Source of the DNA: Prevotella sp.
Lineage (GTDB): Bacteria; Bacteroidota; Bacteroidia; Bacteroidales; Bacteroidaceae
NCBI GenBank assembly: GCA_017619275.1
Contig: JAFZSR010000058.1
Coordinates: forward strand, 1-64,000
Direction: 5' to 3'
DNA length: 64,000 nt
Under the pieces are notes generated by a model. The model saw only the letters and a program-made list of their open reading frames with translations, did no database searches and was not told where the DNA came from. Below, in pieces: positions 1 through 7,892 of this stretch; position 1 is the first letter of the stretch, and the number at the start of each line of letters is the position of its first letter. The position numbers and the translations under genes were made by a program.

Positions 1-186
1 AGCGGATAAACGAACACTATCGCGAGCCGTAACCCTCTTCTGAGGGCGAGAATCCGAAAGAATCAATTTCTACGGAACGGCTTCCACTCGAATTTATGTA
101 TTAATAGATATTACCTTAAGTTTTTAAGATTTGCAATATTCAATGGTCAATGTTCAACGTTCAATGTTCAACGTTCAACGTTAAAA
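1..186. other. Left edge, no complete gene
   Basis: The first 32 bases could hold the last ten codons of a plus-strand gene entering from the left (reading RINEHYREP then TAA), but this is too short to identify. A small hairpin (CCCTC, TTCT, GAGGG) follows. The rest is AT-rich and ends in a GTTCAAC word repeat next to the RNase P RNA gene. Confidence 0.3.
136..182. repeat. Word repeat A, copy 1
   Basis: Six to seven imperfect units of the 7-8 base word GTTCAAC / GTTCAATG run head to tail. The copy lies directly past the 3' end of rnpB, so it would be the first thing transcribed after the mature RNA. Related copies occur at 446, 30457, 33629, 40377, 40557 and 52924. Confidence 0.85.
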
Positions 187-634
187 GAAAGCACTGCCCC
201 TGTAAGCCGGGTTCTGTGCCGACATTGCTGCCGGTGCCTGCCATTTATCTACTGCGCACGTCGCCATGCGCCTCTAGCGTTCTACCCTCCATCGCAGCCC
301 AGCCCACAAGGAGCCAAGCACTCGGGCGGGCAACCCTCGGCATGTCGATGGTATACATGAACTTGCAGCCTCCAGCGGGAACAGCCCGACGATCACCCGT
401 CGGCTGGTGGTCTCTTACACACGCCTTCTCACCCTTACCCCTCCCAACGTTGAACGTTGAACATTGAACATTGAACGTTCAACGTAAAAAGAGGGGCGGT
501 CGTTCTCTTCTTCCCTAACCAGCTGTCGCCAACTGCTTCTATTTTCAGAAGTGGAGCGCCCTGTGCTGCCCGGACTTTCCTCCCGCGTCGCCCTTTGGGG
601 GCAGCGCCAGCGGCAGAGCCAGGGCAGTGCTTTC
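187..634 (-). ncRNA. rnpB: RNase P RNA (bacterial type A)
   Basis: Catalytic RNA that trims the 5' leader of tRNA precursors. On the minus strand the conserved 5' core GAGGAAAGTCC is present near 571-585, and the 3' signature ACAGAACCCGGCTTACAGG lies near 195-215. The first 14 bases (GAAAGCACTGCCCT) pair with the last 14 to form helix P1, which fixes both ends. A TACCTTTG -7 box lies seven bases upstream of the 5' end. An A-type word repeat of about 40 bases (446-485) sits between conserved parts, presumably extending a peripheral helix. At about 448 nt it is longer than the 350-400 nt usual for the class, and the insertion explains part of the excess. Confidence 0.95.
446..485. repeat. Word repeat A, copy 2, inside rnpB
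   Basis: Five units of GTTGAAC / ATTGAAC end in an inverted unit (GTTCAACGT), so the insert can fold back on itself as a short hairpin. It lies within the RNase P RNA in a region that is variable among bacteria. Confidence 0.85.
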
Positions 635-640
635 GTGTTG

Positions 641-648
641 CAAAGGTA
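641..648 (-). promoter_or_regulatory. -7 box of rnpB promoter
   Basis: TACCTTTG on the minus strand. Because P1 pairing fixes the RNA 5' end at 634, this box gives a local ruler: the start point is the seventh base after the final G. Confidence 0.85.
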
Positions 649-702
649 CGAATAAGCGAGCAAAAAGCGAAGGAAAAATGTGTTTTTTTCGAAAAAAAGT
701 GC

Positions 703-710
703 TACCTTTG
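703..710 (+). promoter_or_regulatory. -7 box, DUF486 gene
   Basis: TACCTTTG ends 27 bases before the ATG at 737. It is divergent from the rnpB promoter, with 54 bases between the two boxes, so the two transcription units share one short control region. Confidence 0.8.
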
Positions 711-736
711 CGGCCGTTTTAAAAAAGAACATCATT

Positions 737-1108
737 ATGAGTCAAATCTACACCATCGGACTGCTCATCATCTCCAACATTTTCATGACCATCGCCTGGT
801 ATGGCCACCTGAAGCTGCAGCAGCTGAAAGTCTTCACCGACGACACTCCCCTCTATCTCATCATCCTTTGCTCGTGGCTGCTGGCTCTGCCAGAGTATTC
901 GTGCCAGGTGCCCGCCAACAGAATAGGCTTCGTGGGCAACGGCGGACCCTACACGCTGATGCAGCTGAAGGTGATTCAAGAGGTAATCTCCCTCTCGGTG
1001 TTCACCGTCTTCGTCACCCTGTTCTTCAACGGTGAGTCGCTGCACTGGAACCATGCCATGGCCTTTCTCTGCCTCATCCTTGCCGTCTATTTCGTCTTCA
1101 TGAAATAG
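737..1108 (+). CDS. DMT-type small membrane protein (DUF486)
   Basis: A 123-residue protein with four hydrophobic segments, of the DUF486 family within the drug/metabolite transporter superfamily. Family landmarks seen are SNIFMTIAWYGHLK near residues 11-24, the central QVPANRIG, and QLKVIQEVISL. The substrate is unknown for the family. An ATG farther upstream is in frame at 680, but it precedes the -7 box, so the start MSQIYTIGLL at 737 is preferred. The gene stands alone, divergent from rnpB. Confidence 0.85.
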   Translation: MSQIYTIGLLIISNIFMTIAWYGHLKLQQLKVFTDDTPLYLIILCSWLLALPEYSCQVPANRIGFVGNGGPYTLMQLKVIQEVISLSVFTVFVTLFFNGESLHWNHAMAFLCLILAVYFVFMK

Positions 1109-1160
1109 AGTCGCTGTGGGAGAAGCAGATTAGAAAAGAAAGGTATGGTGGGGGGGAGGA

Positions 1161-1463
1161 TTATTTCTTCCTGTATTTCTTGCTGAATAGGTCGGAGTGT
1201 GTGCCAGTGTTTAGGAGCACAAGGACAAGCTCTTGATTGCGTATCTCCCAAACAAGAAGCCAGTCGGGCTGGATGTGACACTCCCACTGCCCTTTGCGGT
1301 CGCCTGTCAGGACATGAGGTTGGTACTTTTCTTCGAGCTGCTCGCCATTGAGCAATTTACCAACGACTGTCCAAAGCTCGTCCATTGGAAAACCACGACG
1401 CTTGCAAAGCTTCATGTTCTGTTTGCACTCGCCCGTGACGCGCAGTTTGTATTTCGTACTCAT
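1161..1463 (-). CDS. YafQ-family mRNA interferase toxin
   Basis: A 100-residue RelE-superfamily toxin of the YafQ branch, which cleaves mRNA on the ribosome. The family's catalytic residues are all visible: His in QPHVLTG, His and Asp in ECHIQPDWLL, and the C-terminal His in TGTHSDLF. The basic N-terminal part matches ribosome-binding toxins. The gene overlaps the upstream antitoxin by four bases (ATGA), the usual arrangement for translational coupling of a type II pair. The toxin looks intact and probably active. Confidence 0.9.
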   Translation of the reverse strand: MSTKYKLRVTGECKQNMKLCKRRGFPMDELWTVVGKLLNGEQLEEKYQPHVLTGDRKGQWECHIQPDWLLVWEIRNQELVLVLLNTGTHSDLFSKKYRKK

Positions 1464-1696
1464 CCTTCAATCTCCTTGATAAGGTCATCCAGACTGTCGT
1501 ATTCATAAATACGACCTTCGTCGAGGTCACGCAGCGAACGCTCGTAAGAGGACATCCGCCGACGGCGCGGAACGGTGACCTTCGTCACGCCGCGAACCAT
1601 GGAGATGGCTTTCTTGATATCACGGAGCATGCTGATGTCCTCGAAATCGACGGTGAGCCTGCCAGGCTGCGGGGGAATTGCTGTCTTTGTACTCAT
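1460..1696 (-). CDS. Antitoxin partner of YafQ-type toxin
   Basis: A 78-residue protein directly before the toxin gene. The middle (VTKVTVPRRRRMSS) is strongly basic, and the acidic tail (DSLDDLIKEIEG) is the sort of segment that wraps a RelE-type toxin. I do not recognise a standard RelB, DinJ or Phd fold. The N-terminal LTVDFEDISMLRDIKKAISMVRG part may form the DNA-binding/dimer region, which is inference. Antitoxins normally repress their own promoter, here the TAACTTTG box at 1727-1734. Confidence 0.75.
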   Translation of the reverse strand: MSTKTAIPPQPGRLTVDFEDISMLRDIKKAISMVRGVTKVTVPRRRRMSSYERSLRDLDEGRIYEYDSLDDLIKEIEG

Positions 1697-1726
1697 ATTC
1701 GTTGTCGTTTTGATGATTTACGAATG

Positions 1727-1734
1727 CAAAGTTA
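1727..1734 (-). promoter_or_regulatory. -7 box, toxin-antitoxin operon
   Basis: TAACTTTG on the minus strand, 30 bases before the antitoxin ATG. A TTGAAAATT stretch about 10-20 bases further upstream may serve as the -33 region. Confidence 0.7.
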
Positions 1735-1739
1735 CGAAT

Positions 1740-2171
1740 TAATTTTCAATTAACGATAAGATTTGTAGAGTTTAACGTGATTTAGAACCGTTTTGGCACA
1801 TTTATTAATGAAAATGCCTGCTAGAAATGGCAAAGTTCTCAATTTGTATTATTTACTACCACCCAAATCCCAGAAGCTAGAGCAACCAAGATACAACGGT
1901 GGTACAACAACCTCGTTTTAGCCCGCTTTTCTTGTCATCAAATAAGCCTCTTAATGAGCAGCCAGCACTTCCCAAAAATTTGGTAACGATTTTTTGAAAT
2001 TTGGTAACGACTTTTGAAAAAATCTCGTACGAGATTTTTTTCCGCTCCGCTATTGTGTTTTGATAACGCGCGCCGTTCCTAAAAAAATGCGATTAAACGA
2101 ACAAATGGCTTTTCCGTAATTTTCCGAAAAATAAATGTGCGAAAAAGATTGGCGGTTTCATTTTTTTTTCC
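1740..2171. other. Intergenic region between divergent genes
   Basis: AT-rich and without a credible gene. It contains repeat C copy 1 in its right half. The remainder shows no recognisable structure. Confidence 0.6.
1968..2057 (-). repeat. Palindromic repeat C, copy 1
   Basis: Read on the minus strand it shows the shared layout of all four copies: a short AATAGCGGAGCG lead, a 24-base palindrome (A6, TCTCGTACGAGA, T6 at 2017-2040), then two copies of AAAAGTCGTTACC or close variants, then AAATTTTTGGGAAG. It lies between divergent promoters, so it is not a simple terminator here. Confidence 0.85.
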
Positions 2172-2179
2172 TAACTTTG
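2172..2179 (+). promoter_or_regulatory. -7 box, 89-aa protein/acyltransferase operon
   Basis: TAACTTTG, 27 bases before the ATG at 2207. It argues against the longer in-frame start at 2135, which precedes it. Confidence 0.8.
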
Positions 2180-2206
2180 CCGAATGAAGGACAAAAAAGA
2201 AGAAAA

Positions 2207-2476
2207 ATGGCAAACAAAAGAACCCTGAAACGAACCGTCAACGGCATCTGCGAAGAGCTGTTTGCCGAGTGCATCGCCGCCTCGCTCTATGGCAACGAGC
2301 AGCACTCCGACAATGCCGATGCAGTGCTCTTCAGCATCCTGAAGATACAGCGAAACTACATTGCACGTGTGTCACACCCCGAACCTGGCATCTCGGCCAA
2401 GGCCTACTACCACGACCTGCGCACCAAGTTTGCAGCCGAGGTGAGCGAGCTGGCCGACCACATCAACAGTCTATGA
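2207..2476 (+). CDS. Conserved hypothetical protein (89 aa)
   Basis: A small soluble, probably helical protein that I cannot assign to a named family. It begins MANKRTLKRTVNGICEELF and has no signal peptide or membrane segment. The start is chosen because the -7 box lies 27 bases upstream. Its stop overlaps the ATG of the acyltransferase gene (ATGA), so the two are probably translated as a pair. Confidence 0.7.
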   Translation: MANKRTLKRTVNGICEELFAECIAASLYGNEQHSDNADAVLFSILKIQRNYIARVSHPEPGISAKAYYHDLRTKFAAEVSELADHINSL

Positions 2477-3015
2477 AACGATTCTGTTCATGGCTGCTGT
2501 TTAAGCGCATGGGCTGGACGGCACACGTTGACCAGCCCTGCCCCGAGAAATGCATCATCTGCGTGGCCCCGCACACCAGCAACTGGGATTTCATCATCGG
2601 CGAACTCTACAACGTGGCCACCGGCCTGAAGAGCAACTTCTTGATGAAGAAGGAGTGGTTCTTCTGGCCGCTGGGCATGCTCTTCCGCCGTATGGGGGGC
2701 ATCCCCGTACATCGGCAGAAGCACACCAGCATGACCGACACGCTGGCCACCGCCATCGGCGAGCGCGACCATTTCCGCCTGTGCATCACGCCAGAGGGCA
2801 CAAGGAAACGCGTTACGGAATGGAAACGTGGCTTCTACGTCATTGCGCAGAAGGCCAACATCCCCATCCTGCTCTACGCCATCGACTACCAACGCAAGCT
2901 GATAGAGTGCACACGCACCATCCAGCCCAGTGGCGACATTGAGGCCGACATGAAAAACATCAAACTATACTACAAGGACTACAAAGGGCGAAAGCCTGAA
3001 TTATTTGCAATTTGA
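2473..3015 (+). CDS. PlsC-type 1-acyl-glycerol-3-phosphate acyltransferase family
   Basis: A 180-residue acyltransferase of the PlsC superfamily. The H-x4-D catalytic motif is seen as HTSNWD near residue 35, and the PEGTR motif near residue 116 binds the phosphate of the acceptor. It lacks the N-terminal membrane helix of longer PlsC proteins, and short forms like this are common in Bacteroidota. It probably acylates a lysolipid at the inner membrane, but the acceptor cannot be read from sequence. It is translationally coupled to the preceding gene and ends two bases before the ATG of the next. Confidence 0.85.
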   Translation: MKRFCSWLLFKRMGWTAHVDQPCPEKCIICVAPHTSNWDFIIGELYNVATGLKSNFLMKKEWFFWPLGMLFRRMGGIPVHRQKHTSMTDTLATAIGERDHFRLCITPEGTRKRVTEWKRGFYVIAQKANIPILLYAIDYQRKLIECTRTIQPSGDIEADMKNIKLYYKDYKGRKPELFAI

Positions 3016-3017
3016 CT

Positions 3018-5597
3018 ATGCACGATGCACAATTCCGTCGCTTGCTGGCGGCATTCATCATATTTCATTGTTCACTGTTCATCGGTCCCGCAGGGGCGCA
3101 GAAGGCCTGGGTGCGCAACGAGTCGCTGCCTTATAGCATCAGCCGTGGACTGAAGGACCGCCATGTGTCGGTATGGGCCAGCCACGGCCGCTACTACGAC
3201 CAGCAGAAAGGCTATTGGCGTTGGCAGCGTCCGGCGCTCTACTGCACCACCGAGGACCTGTTCACTCAGACCATCGTGGTGCCCTACCTCATCCCGATGC
3301 TCGAAGATGCGGGCGCCGTGGTGTTCACGCCCCGCGAGCGCGACTGGCAGCGCCACGAGGTAATCGTCGACAACGACCCCAGCAACTCGATAGTGAACTG
3401 CCGCTATGAAGAGAGCTACTTCCGCAACGCCTGGCAACAGGCGCCCGGAATGGGATTCGCCATGCACGACGGTCCCTATGTGGATGGTGAGAACCCCTTC
3501 GAGGCCGGAACGGCACGCATGGCCGAAACCACGAAGAACAAAAGCAAGACCAGCGAGGTGACCTACCAACCCAACCTGCCCGAGGCTGGCCGCTATGCCG
3601 TGTACGTGAGTTATCAGACCGTGCCCGGCAGCATCGACGACGCCCACTACACCGTGTGGCACAAAGGCGTGCCCACCGAGTTCCGCGTGAACCAGCAGAT
3701 GGGTGGAAGCACATGGGTGTACCTGGGCACCTTCGACTTCGATGCGGGCCTCTCGCAGCAGAACAGCGTGGTGGTGTCGAACCTGTCGAACCATCGCGGC
3801 ATGGTCACCACCGATGCCGTGCGCTTCGGAGGCGGCATGGGCAACATCAAGCGCGGAGGCACCACCAGCCATCTGCCACGATGTCTGGAGGGGGCGCGCT
3901 ACTATGCCCAGTGGGCGGGCATGCCCTACGAGGTGTACAGCTTCAAGGAAGGCCTGAACGACTATGCCGACGACATCAACGTGCGCTCCTACATGACCAA
4001 CCTGCTCTGCGGAGGCTCGGAGTATGCCCCCGACTCGGCCGGTCGCCACGTGCCTATCGAGATGTCGCTGGCCGTGCATAGCGATGCCGGCTTTACCGAT
4101 ACCGGCCTCGGCGTCTACGGCACTCTCACCATCTGCACCACCAAGAATGGCGACAAGACGCTGGGCAACGGCCGCAGCCGCGACCTATCGAAAGAGCTGG
4201 CCACCAACCTGCTCAACAACACCACCAGCGACCTGCAATACCGCTTTGGCGAATGGAAGCTGCGCAAGCTCTACGACCGCAACTATTCCGAAACGCGTCT
4301 GCCCGTGGTGCCCAGCTCCATCATCGAGACCATGTCGCACCAGAACTTCGGCGATATGCGCTACGGCCACGACCCCAACTTCCGCTTCTGGATGGCTCGC
4401 AGCATCTACAAGACCATGCTGCGCTTCATGGCCCGCCAGCACGGCGACAAGTATGCCGTCACGCCCCTCGCCCCCGACCACTTCCACTGCGAGTTCACGG
4501 GCAAGCGCGGCGAGGTGCAGCTATCGTGGCAAGGCCTCATCGACGGGCAGGAGAAGACCAGCGAGCCCACGGGCTACATCCTGTATATCGCACAGAACGA
4601 CGGAGGCTTCGACAACGGCACCCCGCTGCGCGGCACATCGTGCAACGTGAAGCTGGTGCCTGGCGTGCTCTACAGCTTCCAGGTGAGAGCCGTCAACGAG
4701 GGCGGGCAGAGCTTCCCCACCGAGGTGCTCTCGGCCTACTACAGCCCCGACGCCCAGCGCACGGTGATGATTGTCAACGGCTTCCACCGTCTGTCGTCGC
4801 CTGCCATCAGCCGCACGGGACAGGGCTTCGACATGGACGAAGACCCAGGCGTGAGCTACGGGCGCACCGCCGGTTGGCTGGGCCGCCAGCTGGTGTTCGA
4901 CCCCTCGCGCATTGGCATTGAAGACTCCACCGGGCTGGGATTCTCGTCGAGCGAGCTGCAAGGCAAATTCATTGCCGGCAACGATTTCAACTATGTGCGT
5001 ACGCACGCCGAAGCCATCGCCGCCACCGGGCGCTTCAACATTGTGAGCGCTTCGGCACAAGCCCTTGAGGCAGGAAGGCTGAATCTGCAGCGATGCGATG
5101 TCATCGACCTGCTGCTGGGTCTGGAGCGCAACGACGGCCACAGCCTCGTGGCCTACAAGACGTTCACCCCCGCCATGCAAACCCAGCTACGACAGTATGC
5201 AGCCCAGCACGGCAACCTGCTGGTGAGCGGGGCCTACGTAGGTACCGACATGACAGCGGCCACCGAGCAGCAGTTCCTGGCCGACGTGCTCAAGGTGACG
5301 TGCCCCACCACCTATCGTGAGCCGGGCAACACCGTCAACGGACTGGGCACCGCCTTCACCTTCCACCACCAGCTCAACGAGCAGCACTACGCCGCCACCA
5401 GCGCCGACGTGCTCATGCCCACCGCCGCCGAAGCCTTCCCCACCATGGTGTATGCCAATGGCCACAGCGCCGCCGTGGCCTACGGAGGCAACGACTACCG
5501 CGCACTCACCATGGGCTTCCCCTTTGAGTGCATCACCGACCCGCAGATGCGAAACGACATCATGCGCGGCATCCTCAACTACCTCATGCCCAATTAA
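3018..5597 (+). CDS. Secreted amidase_3-like protein with golvesin and FN3 domains
   Basis: An 859-residue exported protein; family members are often named xanthan lyase without clear proof. The signal peptide covers about residues 1-27, ending GPAGAQ. The mature part looks like an N-acetylmuramoyl-L-alanine amidase fold (ASHGRYYD, later AVHSDAGF and SSIIETMSHQNFGD, which supply the His, His and Glu expected for zinc binding). A golvesin-like beta domain interrupts it at about residues 165-275. An FN3-like domain follows near 490-580, then an alpha/beta C-terminal domain. An in-frame TTG at 3012 is possible, but ATG at 3018 fits a signal peptide better. Activity on cell wall is inference from the fold. 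Confidence 0.65.
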   Translation: MHDAQFRRLLAAFIIFHCSLFIGPAGAQKAWVRNESLPYSISRGLKDRHVSVWASHGRYYDQQKGYWRWQRPALYCTTEDLFTQTIVVPYLIPMLEDAGAVVFTPRERDWQRHEVIVDNDPSNSIVNCRYEESYFRNAWQQAPGMGFAMHDGPYVDGENPFEAGTARMAETTKNKSKTSEVTYQPNLPEAGRYAVYVSYQTVPGSIDDAHYTVWHKGVPTEFRVNQQMGGSTWVYLGTFDFDAGLSQQNSVVVSNLSNHRGMVTTDAVRFGGGMGNIKRGGTTSHLPRCLEGARYYAQWAGMPYEVYSFKEGLNDYADDINVRSYMTNLLCGGSEYAPDSAGRHVPIEMSLAVHSDAGFTDTGLGVYGTLTICTTKNGDKTLGNGRSRDLSKELATNLLNNTTSDLQYRFGEWKLRKLYDRNYSETRLPVVPSSIIETMSHQNFGDMRYGHDPNFRFWMARSIYKTMLRFMARQHGDKYAVTPLAPDHFHCEFTGKRGEVQLSWQGLIDGQEKTSEPTGYILYIAQNDGGFDNGTPLRGTSCNVKLVPGVLYSFQVRAVNEGGQSFPTEVLSAYYSPDAQRTVMIVNGFHRLSSPAISRTGQGFDMDEDPGVSYGRTAGWLGRQLVFDPSRIGIEDSTGLGFSSSELQGKFIAGNDFNYVRTHAEAIAATGRFNIVSASAQALEAGRLNLQRCDVIDLLLGLERNDGHSLVAYKTFTPAMQTQLRQYAAQHGNLLVSGAYVGTDMTAATEQQFLADVLKVTCPTTYREPGNTVNGLGTAFTFHHQLNEQHYAATSADVLMPTAAEAFPTMVYANGHSAAVAYGGNDYRALTMGFPFECITDPQMRNDIMRGILNYLMPN

Positions 5598-5624
5598 ACG
5601 TAATTCGTAATTTGTAATTTAATA
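5598..5624. repeat. Micro word repeat GTAATTC/GTAATTT
   Basis: Three imperfect units (GTAATTC, GTAATTT, GTAATTT) fill the gap between two plus-strand genes. Too short to form a stable hairpin. Confidence 0.6.
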
Positions 5625-5627
5625 AAG

Positions 5628-5927
5628 ATGGCAAAGATACAAGCTAACGCATCGGGCACCCGAAGCATTGAAGTGACCACCCAGCACCTGCAGACATTAG
5701 ACCAATACCAGCTGCTGCGCGACCTCGTAGGCTCTCACGGATACATCGACGAGGACGTGCTGGAGAAGTTGAAGATGAACATCCGCTCGCTGCTCGAGTC
5801 GGAAGAGGCCGGCCACGACAAGGCACTGCTCGACCTGTGCCTCGACGTCGTTTATCATCCCAACATGAAGGCCTTTGGCCTGCAGCAGCTCTGCCAGCAC
5901 TACATGGAGTGGAAAAATGAAGAATGA
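5628..5927 (+). CDS. Conserved hypothetical protein (99 aa)
   Basis: A small soluble protein, acidic and mostly helical, that I do not recognise. There is no signal peptide, cysteine cluster or nucleotide motif. Its last codons (WKNEE then TGA) overlap the ATG of the radical SAM gene by four bases. That junction is made of an AATGAAGAATGAAG micro repeat carrying both the stop and the start, so coupled expression with the YgiQ-type protein is likely. Confidence 0.7.
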   Translation: MAKIQANASGTRSIEVTTQHLQTLDQYQLLRDLVGSHGYIDEDVLEKLKMNIRSLLESEEAGHDKALLDLCLDVVYHPNMKAFGLQQLCQHYMEWKNEE

Positions 5928-7789
5928 AGGACGAAGCGTATAGGCTGACCGACTTCCTGCCGACGACGAAGAAGGAGCTGGAGCTAAGGGGATGGGACTA
6001 CGTCGATATCATCCTCTTCTCGGGCGATGCCTATGTCGACCATCCTTCGTTTGGCGTTGCCGTCATCGGGCGCACGCTCGAGGCTGCGGGCTATCGAGTG
6101 GCCATCGTGCCACAGCCCGACTGGCACGGCGACTATCGCGACTTCCGCAAGCTCGGTCGGCCACGTCTGTTCTTCGGCATCTCGCCCGGCTGCATGGACT
6201 CGATGGTGAACAAATACACCGCCGCCCGCCGCTTGCGCTCCGAAGATGCCTACAGCCCCGATGGGCGACACGACATGCGCCCCGAATACCCCACCATCGT
6301 CTATTCGCGCATCCTTCGCCAGCTCTACCCCGACGTGCCCATCATCCTCGGAGGCATCGAGGCCTCGCTGCGCCGACTCACCCACTACGACTATTGGCAG
6401 GACCGTCTGCGCCCCTGCATCCTCTGCGACGCCGATGCCGACATGATCACCTACGGCATGGGCGAGAAGGCCACGCTGCAGTTGGCACAACGACTCAGCG
6501 ACGGCGAACCCATCAGCCAAATCACCGACCTGCCCCAAACCGTCTTCATCCGCCCCGCCAACGATATTCCCGGAGGACTGCAGCCCACCGACATCGTGCT
6601 GCACAGCCATGAGGAATGCCAGAAGAGCAAGCGCTGCCAAGCCGAGAACTTCCGACACATCGAGGAGCAGTCGAACATGATTCATGCAAAGCGTCTCTTG
6701 CAGCCTCTCACTCCCCTTTCACTCCCCTCTCACTCCCCTTCACTCCCTCCTTTGACCGTCATCGTCAATCCCCCCTACCCTCCCATGACCACGGCCGAGC
6801 TCGACGCCAGGTTCGACCTGCCCTACACCCGTCAGCCCCATCCCAAATATCGAGGCAAGCGCATCCCTGCCTACGAGATGATCAAGTTCTCGGTGAACAT
6901 CCACCGTGGATGCTTTGGCGGTTGTGCCTTCTGCACCATCTCCGCCCATCAGGGCAAGTTCGTGGTGTGCCGCTCCAAGGAGAGCATCATGCGCGAGGTG
7001 AAACAGGTGGCGCAGATGCCCGACTTCAAGGGCTACCTCTCCGACCTCGGCGGACCCTCGGCCAACATGTATGGCATGCACGGCCGCAACCCGAAGGCTT
7101 GCGAGGCCTGCCGCCGCCCCAGCTGCATCCATCCGCAAATCTGTCCCAATCTAGACACCAGCCACCAGCAGCTGCTCGACATCTACCATGCCGTCGATGC
7201 TATGCCAGAAATCAAGAAGAGCTTCATCGGCAGCGGCGTGCGCTACGACCTGCTCCTGCACAGAGGCAAGGACGAGGCCGCCAACCGCTCGGCCGAGCAG
7301 TACACACGCGAACTCATCACCCACCATGTGAGCGGACGCCTGAAGGTGGCCCCCGAGCACACCAGCGACCATGTGCTGCAGTTGATGCGCAAGCCGTCGT
7401 TCCGGCTCTTCCAGCAGTTCAGCACCATCTTCAACCGCATCAACCGCGAAGAAGGTCTCCGCCAGCAAATCATCCCCTACTTCATCAGCTCGCACCCCGG
7501 ATGCCGCGACGAGGACATGGCCCAGCTGGCGAGCATCACCCGCAAGATGGGCTACAAACTGGAACAGGTGCAGGACTTCACTCCCACCCCCATGACCACT
7601 GCCACCGAGATGTGGTACACCGGCCTCGACCCCTACACCCTGCAGCCCGTCTACGTGGCCCGCACTCCACAACAGAAGCAGGCACAAAACCAACACTTCT
7701 TCTGGTATAAGCCCCAACCAACGGCCAAAGACCATAAGCGCCACGAAACAGGAAAGGACAAAAAGGCACGGCATGATAAAAAGAAGTGA
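5924..7789 (+). CDS. YgiQ-family radical SAM protein (UPF0313)
   Basis: A 621-residue YgiQ-type protein with an N-terminal domain, a radical SAM core and a C-terminal DUF3362 region. The cluster-binding cysteines lie in GCFGGCAFC (C-x3-C-x2-C) near residue 330. A second cysteine group (CEACRRPSCIHPQIC) follows near 390. The reaction is not established for this family. Around residues 260-285 there is a low-complexity stretch, PLTPLSLPSHSPSLPPL, encoded by tandem CACTCCCCTTT words, which looks like an in-frame repeat insertion in a loop. The tail is rich in lysine. Confidence 0.88.
   Translation: MKDEAYRLTDFLPTTKKELELRGWDYVDIILFSGDAYVDHPSFGVAVIGRTLEAAGYRVAIVPQPDWHGDYRDFRKLGRPRLFFGISPGCMDSMVNKYTAARRLRSEDAYSPDGRHDMRPEYPTIVYSRILRQLYPDVPIILGGIEASLRRLTHYDYWQDRLRPCILCDADADMITYGMGEKATLQLAQRLSDGEPISQITDLPQTVFIRPANDIPGGLQPTDIVLHSHEECQKSKRCQAENFRHIEEQSNMIHAKRLLQPLTPLSLPSHSPSLPPLTVIVNPPYPPMTTAELDARFDLPYTRQPHPKYRGKRIPAYEMIKFSVNIHRGCFGGCAFCTISAHQGKFVVCRSKESIMREVKQVAQMPDFKGYLSDLGGPSANMYGMHGRNPKACEACRRPSCIHPQICPNLDTSHQQLLDIYHAVDAMPEIKKSFIGSGVRYDLLLHRGKDEAANRSAEQYTRELITHHVSGRLKVAPEHTSDHVLQLMRKPSFRLFQQFSTIFNRINREEGLRQQIIPYFISSHPGCRDEDMAQLASITRKMGYKLEQVQDFTPTPMTTATEMWYTGLDPYTLQPVYVARTPQQKQAQNQHFFWYKPQPTAKDHKRHETGKDKKARHDKKK
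6703..6757. repeat. CACTCCCC word repeat inside ygiQ-like gene
   Basis: Four to five imperfect units of CACTCCCCTTT run in tandem and stay in frame, adding a Pro/Leu/Ser-rich linker just before the radical SAM domain. Confidence 0.7.
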
Positions 7790-7819
7790 AAACAAAGCGC
7801 AGCCCAAACCCTCACGTAA

Positions 7820-7867
7820 AACGGATTATTCTTCCCTCAAATCCGTATAATCCGTATTAATCCGTTG
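7820..7867. repeat. Word repeat AATCCGTAT
   Basis: Three direct units of AATCCGT(AT) are preceded by one inverted unit (ACGGATTATT). The stretch fills the gap between the radical SAM gene and the kinase gene. The inverted unit lets it form a weak hairpin, so it may end transcription of the upstream gene. Confidence 0.7.
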
Positions 7868-7892
7868 TCTATATAAATATATGTATTAGACC

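Noticed and set aside
1..32. End of a coding sequence entering from the left
   Set aside because: Ten codons are too few to support a gene call; recorded only as a possibility in the edge entry.
719..1054. Long minus-strand reading frame opposite the DUF486 gene
   Set aside because: Its codon use mirrors the sense gene and it has no recognisable product. The same applies to other long antisense frames, such as those opposite the RND gene (43019-44350) and the regulator gene (20103-21929).
2017..2040. Simple rho-independent terminator
   Set aside because: The stem is AT-rich, the site lies upstream of divergent promoters, and the same element recurs with conserved flanks at three other places in different gene contexts.
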